Shown: positions 25,513 through 33,811 of the stretch, piece by piece
How positions within the stretch are numbered: the stretch's first letter is position 1
Layout: each line of letters opens with the position of its first letter
Origin: Erysipelotrichaceae bacterium
Lineage (GTDB): Bacteria; Bacillota_I; Bacilli_A; Erysipelotrichales; Erysipelotrichaceae
Length of the DNA stretch: 64,000 bases
Direction: 5' to 3'
Assembly: GCA_030694975.1 (NCBI GenBank)
Contig: JAUYTU010000020.1
Span: 1-64,000 of the forward strand
The notes under the pieces: generated by a model
Told to the model about the DNA's origin: nothing
Databases searched by the model: none
Seen by the model: the letters and a program-made list of their open reading frames with translations, nothing else
Made by a program: the position numbers and the translations under genes

Positions 25513-26326
25513 TCTCCTATTCTCCGCCTTGCAATATACATTTATGCAACGGGCGTTATTAGTCGGCATAATGATCGCAGTTAGCTCTAGCTTTCTGGGA
25601 ATATTCTTAGTTCTTCGGCGCTATTCTATGATTGGCGACGGATTGGCTCATGTCAGCTTTGCGACTGTAGCCTTTGCCCTATTGTTTCAACAGTCACCAC
25701 TTCTCATATCAATTCCGATCGTCATTATGGCATCATTCTTAATTCTGAAACTCAGTGAAGAAAACCGTATCGGAGGCGATGCCGCCATCGGTTTGGTCGC
25801 ATCATTCTCCGTCGCATTGGGAGTATTTGTTTCTTCCCTAGCCAAAGGATTCAATGTGGATTTATTCAGTTATCTCTTTGGCAGTATCTTAGTCATCGGT
25901 CAAAGTGATGTCATATTCTCCGTATTTTTATCCATTACGGTTATTGGCGTCATACTTTTCTACTATCAAGACCTCTTTGCACTGACATACGACGAAGAGT
26001 ATGCGGTCGTGATGGGCAAGAAACCTAAAAAACTTTCCAGAATTCTAGCCGTTTTGACTTCAATTACAATCGTGTTAGGGATACGTGTCGTGGGGACCAT
26101 GCTAATTTCCAGTTTGATTATCTTTCCGACTGTTACAGCACTTCAGCTGAATCGCGGTTTCAAGCAAACCATCGCACTCGCCATTGTTATTTCCGTATCA
26201 GCCGTCGTATTAGGAATATTCGCGTCATTTGTCTTCGATTTTCCCACAGGGTCTACCATTGTTCTAATGAACAGTGCTTTCTTCGGAATATCATTTCTAA
26301 TTCGCATCTTGAATGGAGGCAACTAA
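25502..26326 (+). CDS. znuB: zinc/manganese ABC transporter permease
   Basis: A 274-residue membrane permease with about eight to nine helices. It contains the family segments MIGDGLAHVSFATVAFALLF (about 40-59) and the late cytosolic GTMLISSLIIFPTVTALQL (about 200-218). The ATG at 25502 has AGGAGGAAAGAAC upstream; a longer open frame into znuC lacks support. The stop codon overlaps the start of the Fur-family gene (TAATG). Confidence 0.9.
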   Translation: MNIDLLFSALQYTFMQRALLVGIMIAVSSSFLGIFLVLRRYSMIGDGLAHVSFATVAFALLFQQSPLLISIPIVIMASFLILKLSEENRIGGDAAIGLVASFSVALGVFVSSLAKGFNVDLFSYLFGSILVIGQSDVIFSVFLSITVIGVILFYYQDLFALTYDEEYAVVMGKKPKKLSRILAVLTSITIVLGIRVVGTMLISSLIIFPTVTALQLNRGFKQTIALAIVISVSAVVLGIFASFVFDFPTGSTIVLMNSAFFGISFLIRILNGGN

Positions 26327-26754
26327 TGAAACAAACCTCATCTCGTACCATGCTTGATAATGTACATCTAAAGTACTCGCGTCAGCGGGAGTGGTTGCTT
26401 GACTTGTTAAAAGAGCAGAAGACACCGATAACGATCGAACAGTTGGACGAATTGGTTCGTTCAAGGAAACTATCCATCAATTTATCCACGATTTATCGTA
26501 TTTTGGATGCATTTTTAAAGCATGATCTGATTGAGAAAACTTTTAATATACAGATGCAATCCTATGTCATTGAACTGAAACATTCACATCATCGACATTA
26601 TCTGATCTGTTTAGATTGTCAGAAAATGATTCCCATCAATCACTGTCCGATGCACAACATCGTTGAAGAGATAGAAAAAGAGCAGAACTTTCACGTATCT
26701 GCTCATCAATTAGAAATTTATGGATATTGTTCAGCTTGTATCAAGAATCACTAG
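26326..26754 (+). CDS. zur: Fur-family regulator, probably Zur
   Basis: A 142-residue metalloregulator with an N-terminal winged helix (LKYSRQREWLLDLLKEQ; TIYRILDAFLKHDLIEK, about 55-71) and a C-terminal metal domain with HSHHRHYLICLDCQ (about 85-98) and a terminal YCSACIKNH. The two CxxC pairs form the structural zinc site. As the last gene of the znuACB operon, starting in a TAATG overlap, it most likely represses the operon when zinc is sufficient. Its last 14 bases overlap the convergent membrane-protein gene. Confidence 0.85.
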   Translation: MKQTSSRTMLDNVHLKYSRQREWLLDLLKEQKTPITIEQLDELVRSRKLSINLSTIYRILDAFLKHDLIEKTFNIQMQSYVIELKHSHHRHYLICLDCQKMIPINHCPMHNIVEEIEKEQNFHVSAHQLEIYGYCSACIKNH

Positions 26755-27346
26755 ACACCGCTTCAACGGTGTTTTCTTCTGGCTCCATTTGCGGATCTGC
26801 CAGTGAACTTTCATCTGGCTCAGGTTGCGGATCAACGAGTTTGCTTTCAACTTCAAACTCAACTTCAGCATCCGCGAGTTCTTGCTTTTCTGAAGCCTTC
26901 TCTTGTTTTAAAACTCTAGAGCGATAGGATGCAATCATTGCAACCACTAACAATCCCATGATCACAAGGTGGATAATCAGATTTGTGGTGACATAACTGA
27001 CACTGAACACCTCACCTTTGAACCAGGCAAACATGGTTGTCAAATCAAGTAAGAACACCGATAATAGGAAAACTCCAAACTTTGGTGCCCGTTTGAAGAA
27101 AATCAGAGCAATCAACATTGCGACAAATACGATGGCTGTAATTCCCATAACGACGGTTGCGGCCACTTCACCAATAGTAGAATATCCAATCAGTCCCATG
27201 ATTATCGGAATCAAGAAAAAGCTGCCTTCCAACGTTAGCAACCGATTGGTACTGATTAAAAAGCCAAAAACGGTTGGAATCATAAAACCAACGACAGCCG
27301 CTTGAGCGACCCAAACCAAGACCTGATTGACGGTTATTTTTTTCAT
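26741..27346 (-). CDS. membrane protein with acidic repeat tail, unknown
   Basis: About 201 residues: four to five membrane helices (roughly 10-145), then a basic linker (SYRSRVLKQEKASEKQE) and an acidic, Pro-rich cytosolic tail. The tail has a 12-residue tandem repeat (VDPQPEPDESS / LADPQMEPEEN), seen in DNA as two similar copies 36 bases apart near 26776 and 26812. No known domain is recognised. It starts at the ATG at 27346 with GGGTGATC upstream; a GTG three codons earlier overlaps that SD. Its 3' end overlaps zur by 14 bases in convergent orientation. Confidence 0.65.
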   Translation of the reverse strand: MKKITVNQVLVWVAQAAVVGFMIPTVFGFLISTNRLLTLEGSFFLIPIIMGLIGYSTIGEVAATVVMGITAIVFVAMLIALIFFKRAPKFGVFLLSVFLLDLTTMFAWFKGEVFSVSYVTTNLIIHLVIMGLLVVAMIASYRSRVLKQEKASEKQELADAEVEFEVESKLVDPQPEPDESSLADPQMEPEENTVEAVSSDS

Positions 27347-27410
27347 GTTGATCACCCAAAACTTCTTTTATATATCCATTTTACAACATATCACCCACTA
27401 ATAGATACAA

Positions 27411-27428
27411 AAAGCGCTTTTGCGCTTT
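27411..27428 (-). terminator. terminator of the cysteine-synthase-family gene
   Basis: AAAGCGC (27411-27417) pairs with GCGCTTT (27422-27428). On the minus strand the stem runs into TTTTTG. Confidence 0.8.
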
Positions 27429-27429
27429 G

Positions 27430-28491
27430 TTAAACCATCCGATTTGACATTTGATCATGCTTTCGACAAGTAATACATGACCTTTTATGAGAAATAACAT
27501 GTTGAAGTTTTATATATTTACTAAGAAAATGATCCTTCATTTCCTCCACTTTCATCAAGTCGGTCGATAGATATTTCTTATTATCATCAGAAAAGATCGT
27601 CACTACCGAAGCATCCCTGCCTAACCGGTTTTGCGCCATAAGTGCACCAATGAAATTAGCACCTGAAGATATCCCGACACCCAATCCTAAGTGTCGGGAT
27701 AGCAGTTGAGACATAAGTATCGCATCCCCATCATCGACCGGTAAAATATCGTCGACCAATGAAAAGTCCAGCAATGGCGGAACAAATTCGTCCGAAATCC
27801 CGGCGATCCGGTGAACTCCAGTTTTATGTTTTGTGGATAGCGTCGGCGAAGATGCCGGTTCAACGGCGAAGACCTGAACATCACGACTTCTCTCTTTCAA
27901 ATACTCGGATATTCCCGTAATAGTACCTCCTGTCCCTACACCGGCAACGAAGGCATTAATAAAATGATTGTTATCCTTCATCTGAAAATAAATTTCCGGA
28001 GCTGTCGAATGGTAGTGGCTATCCCTGTTATCTTTGTTAGCAAATTGATCCGGTAAAAAAACATGCTTTTTTTCCTTTGCGTAACTTTGAGTCAGTGAAA
28101 CACACCCCACAAAGCCCCCTTCATCTTTTGAAACTGTACGAATATCAGCTCCGTAACTTTTGATCAACCGTTTTCGCTCTTCACTCATCCACTCTGGCAT
28201 AAAAATCGTTACCGGATGATTAAGAATTGCGCCAATTGCCGAAAATGAAATTCCAGTGTTGCCACTGGTTGCCTCAACAATCTCATCACATTCATGGATT
28301 GATCCCCGAAGATAAGCCTGTTCAAGCACATACAACGCCATACGATCTTTGATACTGCCAGTCAGATTATAATATTCCGCTTTCGCATATAAAACCCTTG
28401 GCTCATCCTTATAGAGAAAATGAATCTCGAGCAACGGTGTATTCCCAATCAGGCTATGAAGACTTTGAAGCTTTTCTTTCATTTCTTTCAT
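27430..28491 (-). CDS. PLP-dependent cysteine synthase / cystathionine beta-synthase family enzyme
   Basis: About 353 residues of fold-type II PLP enzyme. The cofactor lysine is in LTGSIKDRMA (about 45), the substrate loop is EATSGNTGIS (about 74-83), the phosphate loop VGTGGTITG (about 188-196), and the late serine motif GISSGANFIGA (about 275-285). It would join a sulfur nucleophile to O-acetylserine or a similar amino acid. It is longer than CysK (about 310), with a Cys-containing tail (RSCITC). No cysE is adjacent. The promoter at 28544-28517 drives it alone. The start is uncertain among ATG 28491, ATG 28482 and TTG 28506; exact substrate is not assigned. Confidence 0.8.
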   Translation of the reverse strand: MKEMKEKLQSLHSLIGNTPLLEIHFLYKDEPRVLYAKAEYYNLTGSIKDRMALYVLEQAYLRGSIHECDEIVEATSGNTGISFSAIGAILNHPVTIFMPEWMSEERKRLIKSYGADIRTVSKDEGGFVGCVSLTQSYAKEKKHVFLPDQFANKDNRDSHYHSTAPEIYFQMKDNNHFINAFVAGVGTGGTITGISEYLKERSRDVQVFAVEPASSPTLSTKHKTGVHRIAGISDEFVPPLLDFSLVDDILPVDDGDAILMSQLLSRHLGLGVGISSGANFIGALMAQNRLGRDASVVTIFSDDNKKYLSTDLMKVEEMKDHFLSKYIKLQHVISHKRSCITCRKHDQMSNRMV

Positions 28492-28516
28492 AATTTGTAC
28501 CGCCAATTTTCATGAA

Positions 28517-28544
28517 ATCATATCACAACTATACTGAATGTCAA
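28517..28544 (-). promoter_or_regulatory. promoter of the cysteine-synthase-family gene
   Basis: On the minus strand TTGACA (28544-28539), 16 bases, TATGAT (28522-28517), with the palindrome ATTTCATGAAAT-like sequence just downstream near the start of transcription. Confidence 0.75.
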
Positions 28545-28607
28545 TACACAAGTGACCATTCGGTATAAGAAGACGAAAAGGAATCTTCCGATCCCTTTTG
28601 ATTCTAA

Positions 28608-28871
28608 CTATACTTCTTTGTTTCGGATCAATTGGCGAATCATCGGTAAAGCTCTAAGAAGCGTAACCGCCAAGAATACACTCAAGAGCATAAAAAACCA
28701 CATGGTAACAACATCATTGCGAGCAATAAACGTAAGGTACACAACAAGACACAAAACAATGAAAATAATTGTATATGCAATCAGTTTTATCGAACGGTTG
28801 GTCTGATTGCTTTTCACTGCTTGAAAAATAATCTCTAATACCATAGCCAGAAACTCAACCAAAGCATCCAT
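28608..28871 (-). CDS. small membrane protein, unknown
   Basis: An 87-residue protein with two clear membrane helices (about 29-48 and 55-72) and an amphipathic N-terminus (MDALVEFLAMVLEIIFQAV). No family is recognised. It is the last of three minus-strand genes (30223 to 28608) with short gaps. A weak hairpin with one mismatch (AAAAGGAATC / GATCCCTTTT near 28575-28598) may terminate the set. The SD is GGGGGGTAATTT. Confidence 0.6.
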   Translation of the reverse strand: MDALVEFLAMVLEIIFQAVKSNQTNRSIKLIAYTIIFIVLCLVVYLTFIARNDVVTMWFFMLLSVFLAVTLLRALPMIRQLIRNKEV

Positions 28872-28900
28872 AAATTACCCCCCTGTAAAATCCGATAATA

Positions 28901-29401
28901 TCAAGGTAGCATTGGGTCGTAATCAGTCGTTACTACATCCAATGCCGGTTCTTCTGGTAGATTCTTAATCTTTATAGCTGCAATCACACCCATAATTAGA
29001 TAATAAAGCACCCAGAAATGAAAGACATAATCAAGAAGCGCACCAAAGTCAAAGTCTGGAAAGTAAACATAGGTCATAAATATCAAATCAAGAATATATA
29101 ACACGGTCACAACGATTAACCAACCATATCGTTTCTTTGATAAGAAGTAACCTACTATAAAAAGGATAAGTACAATGGAAGCTAAAGCGATTCCCCAATA
29201 GAAAATCATCAGATCGGCTAGTTCCGTTGCAAATATATCCCCGAAAATAACAGCTGCGTAAGGAAAGAAGGCCGAGAAAGGAAATCCAAAGTCACCACCA
29301 AAGAAATATGCAGCAATATTGACGACTGTAAGAAGAGTCATTGCGATTAAATTGCTTCGGGCCAAATTGATTCGGCGGTAAAGTTTAATAGTTTCAGTCA
29401 T
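28901..29401 (-). CDS. polytopic membrane protein, unknown
   Basis: A 166-residue protein with about four membrane helices and a short acidic C-terminal tail (LPEEPALDVVTTDYDPMLP). The layout of helices plus an acidic tail resembles the 26741-27346 protein, though I see no clear residue match. It starts 15 bases after the stop of the soluble gene upstream, with SD GGGGGATCTT, so they are probably co-transcribed. No function can be assigned. Confidence 0.6.
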   Translation of the reverse strand: MTETIKLYRRINLARSNLIAMTLLTVVNIAAYFFGGDFGFPFSAFFPYAAVIFGDIFATELADLMIFYWGIALASIVLILFIVGYFLSKKRYGWLIVVTVLYILDLIFMTYVYFPDFDFGALLDYVFHFWVLYYLIMGVIAAIKIKNLPEEPALDVVTTDYDPMLP

Positions 29402-29416
29402 AAGATCCCCCGTTTT

Positions 29417-30223
29417 CTATAAGCGCCACATTTCGCTAAATGCGATGAATGGAATCTGATCCGCAAAGGTCTTGGCGTTGTGCCTTTGCTTCTTAATGTT
29501 GTTCTCATTGATCGTAACTAACAAATCCTTGTTGGTCATATAATGAACATACACGGCTTTCTTGATTAAAAACCATCTCATAATCGTTGCATATATCATC
29601 TCGCCGCGATGTTGATGATCTTTAATTTTATCCGTAACCTGATCCTTCAAATATTGAGCATATCCATTAGCCAACTGATTAAGCTCATCAAAATTCTTGA
29701 AATTCTGACGATCAATTTCACGTTGTAAAGCACCGACCCGGATATCTCCTGCCATTAATCGGCTCGCAACGGTAAGACATTGCTCTTTCGACTCCATCGT
29801 CATAGCAACGATCTCATTTCGACCAGATTCAAAAGGACCTTCTTGTTCTGTCAAAGCAAAATAAATGCCCTTAGCCACCAGATATTCCTGGCGGTCCGAT
29901 GGATACAATATCAAACCGAACTGATGTCCGGTCACATCTTTTCCATAAACCAAATAAGGACATTTCATATACTTTCTGGGGAGTTTGGAGGCATCCTTGT
30001 ATCGGATGATTTGATTTGAAATAACCTCCCGGTTGACATCAAATCCATAATCAACGCATATACGCAAATTCTCGTCTGCCTCAAACAGCTGTGCAAATAA
30101 ATCTCTTCCTGGATGATCCTCTTCAATAACGGTTAAATAATCTTCCAAATAACCGTTGAACGCACAGGAATCGTCCCCTTTTCGAACATCCTGAACATTC
30201 GACAAAATATCAAATATGGACAT
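29417..30223 (-). CDS. soluble protein of unknown function
   Basis: About 268 residues, no signal peptide or membrane helix. The middle holds CPYLVYGKDVTGHQFGLILYP near residues 92-112, and the C-terminal third is rich in charged helical sequence (KDQVTDKIKDHQHRGEM). I do not recognise any domain or catalytic motif. The start is the ATG at 30223 because AAGGGGGA lies 5 bases upstream; the frame opens seven codons earlier. It lies between a DMT exporter and a four-helix membrane protein on the same strand, and may form a unit with the latter. Confidence 0.6.
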   Translation of the reverse strand: MSIFDILSNVQDVRKGDDSCAFNGYLEDYLTVIEEDHPGRDLFAQLFEADENLRICVDYGFDVNREVISNQIIRYKDASKLPRKYMKCPYLVYGKDVTGHQFGLILYPSDRQEYLVAKGIYFALTEQEGPFESGRNEIVAMTMESKEQCLTVASRLMAGDIRVGALQREIDRQNFKNFDELNQLANGYAQYLKDQVTDKIKDHQHRGEMIYATIMRWFLIKKAVYVHYMTNKDLLVTINENNIKKQRHNAKTFADQIPFIAFSEMWRL

Positions 30224-30249
30224 ATTCGTCCCCCTTTCGGACATACTTG

Positions 30250-31122
30250 CTAAGATACAATCGGTATCTTAGTCGATTTCGGTACCAATTCCAAAAAGAA
30301 TACGGAACCGACTAATAGTAATCCCCCGAAAAACATTTGAAGCGAGAATAATTCCCGATAAAAAATCACGGCACCCAACGCACCGAAGATAGCTTCAAAT
30401 GTCAAAATGATGGACGCTGCAGAGGATGGAACGTGTTTTTGACCAAAGGTTTGAAGAAAAAACGCAATTCCACTGCTAATCAATCCACAATAAGCAACAT
30501 ATCCCCAGCCAATGGACGGAACGGATACATTGAGAAAAGGTACAAACATTAAACAGAGAATCCCCATCACAAATAATTGAATTGTCGTGATCGAGAGTGC
30601 ATCATCATGATGACCCATCTTTTCCAATTGTAAGATATGAATCGCAAACAACACCGCACATACAACTAACAGAAAATCTCCCCATTGCCAACTCAGTGAG
30701 CCCCGCACAGAAATCAAAGCTACGCCGACAAACGATGCGAATGCCGCTACCAATACGATACCCGATACCATTTTGCGCTCTTTCAATGCATAGATGAAAG
30801 GAGTAAAGATGACATACAACGCCGTAATAAAGGCTGCATTCGCCGGACCGCTGAGCGATTGACCATAGGTTTGAGCCACAAAAGCTGCCGTTAAGTATAC
30901 ACCGGCAATCACACTGTCCTTAAGCAAAGACTTGTTTTTCCACCATTGACGCTTATAGGATAATGCCAATAATAAACTTCCGCCCAAAAAACCGCGAACC
31001 GCCAGTAACAACATCGGGTTCCAACCGGCCAATAAAGCTCCCTCTACGGCCACAAATCCGATTCCCCATAAGAATGCGGAGGCAAATAATGACGACTTTC
31101 CAAGTAATCTGAACTTTTCCAT
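30250..31122 (-). CDS. DMT-superfamily (EamA) transporter
   Basis: A 290-residue protein with ten predicted helices in two EamA halves. The first opens ASAFLWGIGFVAVEGALLAG (about 15-34), and the second ends with the typical LTFEAIFGALGAVIFYRE (about 240-257). EamA proteins export amino acids, nucleobases or drugs; the substrate here is unknown. It is divergent from addB across only 46 bases, and its promoter elements reach into the addB start codon. The SD is GAGGTGTTAA. Confidence 0.85.
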   Translation of the reverse strand: MEKFRLLGKSSLFASAFLWGIGFVAVEGALLAGWNPMLLLAVRGFLGGSLLLALSYKRQWWKNKSLLKDSVIAGVYLTAAFVAQTYGQSLSGPANAAFITALYVIFTPFIYALKERKMVSGIVLVAAFASFVGVALISVRGSLSWQWGDFLLVVCAVLFAIHILQLEKMGHHDDALSITTIQLFVMGILCLMFVPFLNVSVPSIGWGYVAYCGLISSGIAFFLQTFGQKHVPSSAASIILTFEAIFGALGAVIFYRELFSLQMFFGGLLLVGSVFFLELVPKSTKIPIVS

Positions 31123-31143
31123 TTAACACCTCGAAATATCCTT

Positions 31144-31153
31144 TATAATTATA
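31144..31153. promoter_or_regulatory. shared palindromic -10 for the divergent eamA and addB genes
   Basis: TATAATTATA is a perfect palindrome, so TATAAT reads on both strands (31144-31149 plus, 31153-31148 minus). For the minus gene, TTGTCC (31176-31171) lies 17 bases away as a -35 and overlaps the addB start codon region. The plus-strand -35 is weak. Confidence 0.5.
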
Positions 31154-31168
31154 TCGGAGGGCTACCCC

Positions 31169-33811
31169 ATGGACAATCAAAATTTCTTGAATGAAGAGTG
31201 GATCATTGCGCCAAAGACATTGCATCTATCCATTATGGAATCACAACTTAGCGATAACCCTGCAATCAGAGGGATTCGCCTAATGACTCTAGATACATTG
31301 CTAGCCACCCTTTTTCCTGTTATAAATGAAAATTCCAAACTGTTTACTTCCGCATATTCAATTATACAAGAAAAACGCAAGGATTGTATAGTGCTTAAAG
31401 AAACAATTTCCTACCCCGAGTTTACTAAACAAGTCATCGATTTTGTCATTTATGCGATGAGAAACGACATGGATTTCAACTTACTTCCAAGAAATAATCC
31501 CAAAGAAAAGGACTTGGCTTTGTGCATTGAAGCAATAAAGCCTTTGTTTTTATCCCACAACATTCTCAAACAGCTTCACTCAAGTTCCATGACTTTTAAT
31601 CATCTGACCCTATATCCATTCTATGCCCAACCGCATGAACATAAAATCATCGACTGGCTCGTAAGCAAAGGCGCTAAAAAAGCTAGTATCGATTCTTACT
31701 CTTTAGAAAACTTCACTTACTTTCAAGCATTAAATCCGCGGCAGGAAGCTGAAGCAGTTGCCCAGTGGCTTTGTAATCGATCGTTCAATCGAATCGGAAT
31801 CATTCAATGTGAACCTACCGGCATGAATGTGTTAACATCCGTCTTTGATCGCTATAACATTCCTTATCAACAAATCCATCGGCGCTCGACCCCTAATCTG
31901 ATTTATCGATTTTTGGCAATGATCAAACTGATGACCGATCGAAACAGTAAGTCACTGATTGAAGCGCTGACTCAGGGTGCATTTTCATGTGTAAACCGTC
32001 AAAGTCTGATTGATTACATTCATCATTTTGACCTTTCCATCGAAGAAGTTTTACACCCGTTCAACCATGTTAAGGTCGTCTGTGAAAGCGGTCAATTACA
32101 CTATGTTGACAAGCGAAATCAAAGTGCTCTGCGCAAAATGGAGTATGAGGCCAATGTCAGTCAGGGAGAAATACTTGCTGATTTAATCAATGTCCTTGCT
32201 TCTACGACACCTTACCTCACCGCATTCGATCACTTTGCCAAAGACTTTTCTAAGTTATGTGAAGACGATAAGCAAGCCCTGTTATCCATTAAAGACATCC
32301 TAGAGCAATGTCTGGTTGAGAATCGTGACGCAGCGGATGCTGTCATACCCTATCTTATCGAAAATATTTCGATTTCTACATCCGATGAAAGTGCTTCTGT
32401 CATACTGACAGATCTGCGAAGTATCGAACTACCCCCCTGTGATATGGTTCTTGTATTAGGAATGAATCAACGCAGTTTCCCTGGATTCTCGACGAAAACC
32501 GGACTTTTTGATGAGGAATACTATGAAAAAACACCTCTACCCACCCTTAAAGAGCGTCTTAGCATCCACATGAACTATGTTGAAAGTATTTTTGCACGAT
32601 TTGAAAATTTGATTTGTTCCTACGCTTCGGGCAACTATGAAGGAAAGGCTGTATCCCCCGCCTACCAAGTTGAAGTCTTCGCAAAAAACCAAGGTGTAAC
32701 CAGCTCTATGTGGCCGTTGATTCATCATGGACAATCCCTAAACCGAACCTATCAACTGGATCCTACCCTCTCTTCATCACTTTTCTTTAATGAGGGAAAA
32801 CTGGGGGGCTCGGTCTCATCATTTGAACGATTCTTTCAATGTCCGTATCAGTATTACTTTCAATACGGTTTAAAACTAAATAAACTTCAATCTTTTGAGT
32901 TAAATTCCGCTTTTATCGGAACCATTCAACATGCTGTATTTGAAAATCTGGCAAAAATAAATCCAAAAGAATACCCAAAAACTAGCAAAGAAGAATTGTC
33001 AAAGATGCTCGATGATTGCTTTAAAGATCTACATTTGCTCTATCCCAAATCCATCAAAGAGTGGAATGTGGTTCAGTCGAGAATGTTGGAAAATCTAATG
33101 GTCACTTTTGAACGTTTAAATCCGATGGAAGATGACACCAGCTTTAAAATCGAACATCAGGAATACAAATTTTCCTATCGTTGGCCGACACATCACGATA
33201 TAACAATTGCGCTAAATGGAATTATTGACCGAATTGATATGACTCAGACAACCTTTCGAATCGTTGATTATAAAAGCAGTGCAAAACGGCTGAAGAAAGA
33301 TAAGGTTCTCGGCGGGCTTCAGCTTCAGCTTCTCACCTACTTAATCATCACTTCAAAGCTCTTTCATAAAACCCCTGTCGGAGCGTTTTATCTGTCCATG
33401 CGCAACCTCGATGTATGGGTTCCTCGCTACAAAATCATCAAAAAAGAAGTAGTCGATTTTGATGATGAACAATGTGATGAGCAAATCATCAAGAAACACA
33501 AGATGACCGGATGGTTTGTGGTCGACAAAGCCGAAATGTTTAGGTCAAAATCCTTTGTATTAGGTCTGAATAAGGATAATAAAGTTGGAAGTCTCTATAA
33601 ATTTGATTTGTCAAAAATCGAAGAACTATTCACAGAGATATACTCTTATTTAGTCAGTGAACTTTCAAAAGGAAAAATTCAGCGGCGACCGACAGAAAGT
33701 GCTTGTACTTACTGTGATTATGCGTCAATTTGCTGGTATAAGGGAAAAGTCGAAGATCCCTTGGTTATCGCCGATATTGAAATCTCTTTGATTAAGGAGG
33801 AAGAAGCATGA
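31169..33811 (+). CDS. addB: AddB/RexB subunit of the AddAB helicase-nuclease
   Basis: An 880-residue partner of AddA in double-strand-break processing and Chi-dependent resection. The C-terminal RecB-like nuclease has GTIQHAVFENL (His about 590) and RIVDYKSSAK (about 696-705). The iron-sulfur cluster ligands are FQCPYQYYF (about 555) and the late ACTYCDYASIC (C-x2-C-x5-C). The N-terminal region has no GxGKT Walker A motif, so this subunit is not an ATPase; it is also much shorter than Bacillus AddB (about 1,166). This is like RexB of lactic acid bacteria. SD GGAGGG. The stop overlaps the addA start by 4 bases (ATGA). Confidence 0.85.
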   Translation: MDNQNFLNEEWIIAPKTLHLSIMESQLSDNPAIRGIRLMTLDTLLATLFPVINENSKLFTSAYSIIQEKRKDCIVLKETISYPEFTKQVIDFVIYAMRNDMDFNLLPRNNPKEKDLALCIEAIKPLFLSHNILKQLHSSSMTFNHLTLYPFYAQPHEHKIIDWLVSKGAKKASIDSYSLENFTYFQALNPRQEAEAVAQWLCNRSFNRIGIIQCEPTGMNVLTSVFDRYNIPYQQIHRRSTPNLIYRFLAMIKLMTDRNSKSLIEALTQGAFSCVNRQSLIDYIHHFDLSIEEVLHPFNHVKVVCESGQLHYVDKRNQSALRKMEYEANVSQGEILADLINVLASTTPYLTAFDHFAKDFSKLCEDDKQALLSIKDILEQCLVENRDAADAVIPYLIENISISTSDESASVILTDLRSIELPPCDMVLVLGMNQRSFPGFSTKTGLFDEEYYEKTPLPTLKERLSIHMNYVESIFARFENLICSYASGNYEGKAVSPAYQVEVFAKNQGVTSSMWPLIHHGQSLNRTYQLDPTLSSSLFFNEGKLGGSVSSFERFFQCPYQYYFQYGLKLNKLQSFELNSAFIGTIQHAVFENLAKINPKEYPKTSKEELSKMLDDCFKDLHLLYPKSIKEWNVVQSRMLENLMVTFERLNPMEDDTSFKIEHQEYKFSYRWPTHHDITIALNGIIDRIDMTQTTFRIVDYKSSAKRLKKDKVLGGLQLQLLTYLIITSKLFHKTPVGAFYLSMRNLDVWVPRYKIIKKEVVDFDDEQCDEQIIKKHKMTGWFVVDKAEMFRSKSFVLGLNKDNKVGSLYKFDLSKIEELFTEIYSYLVSELSKGKIQRRPTESACTYCDYASICWYKGKVEDPLVIADIEISLIKEEEA

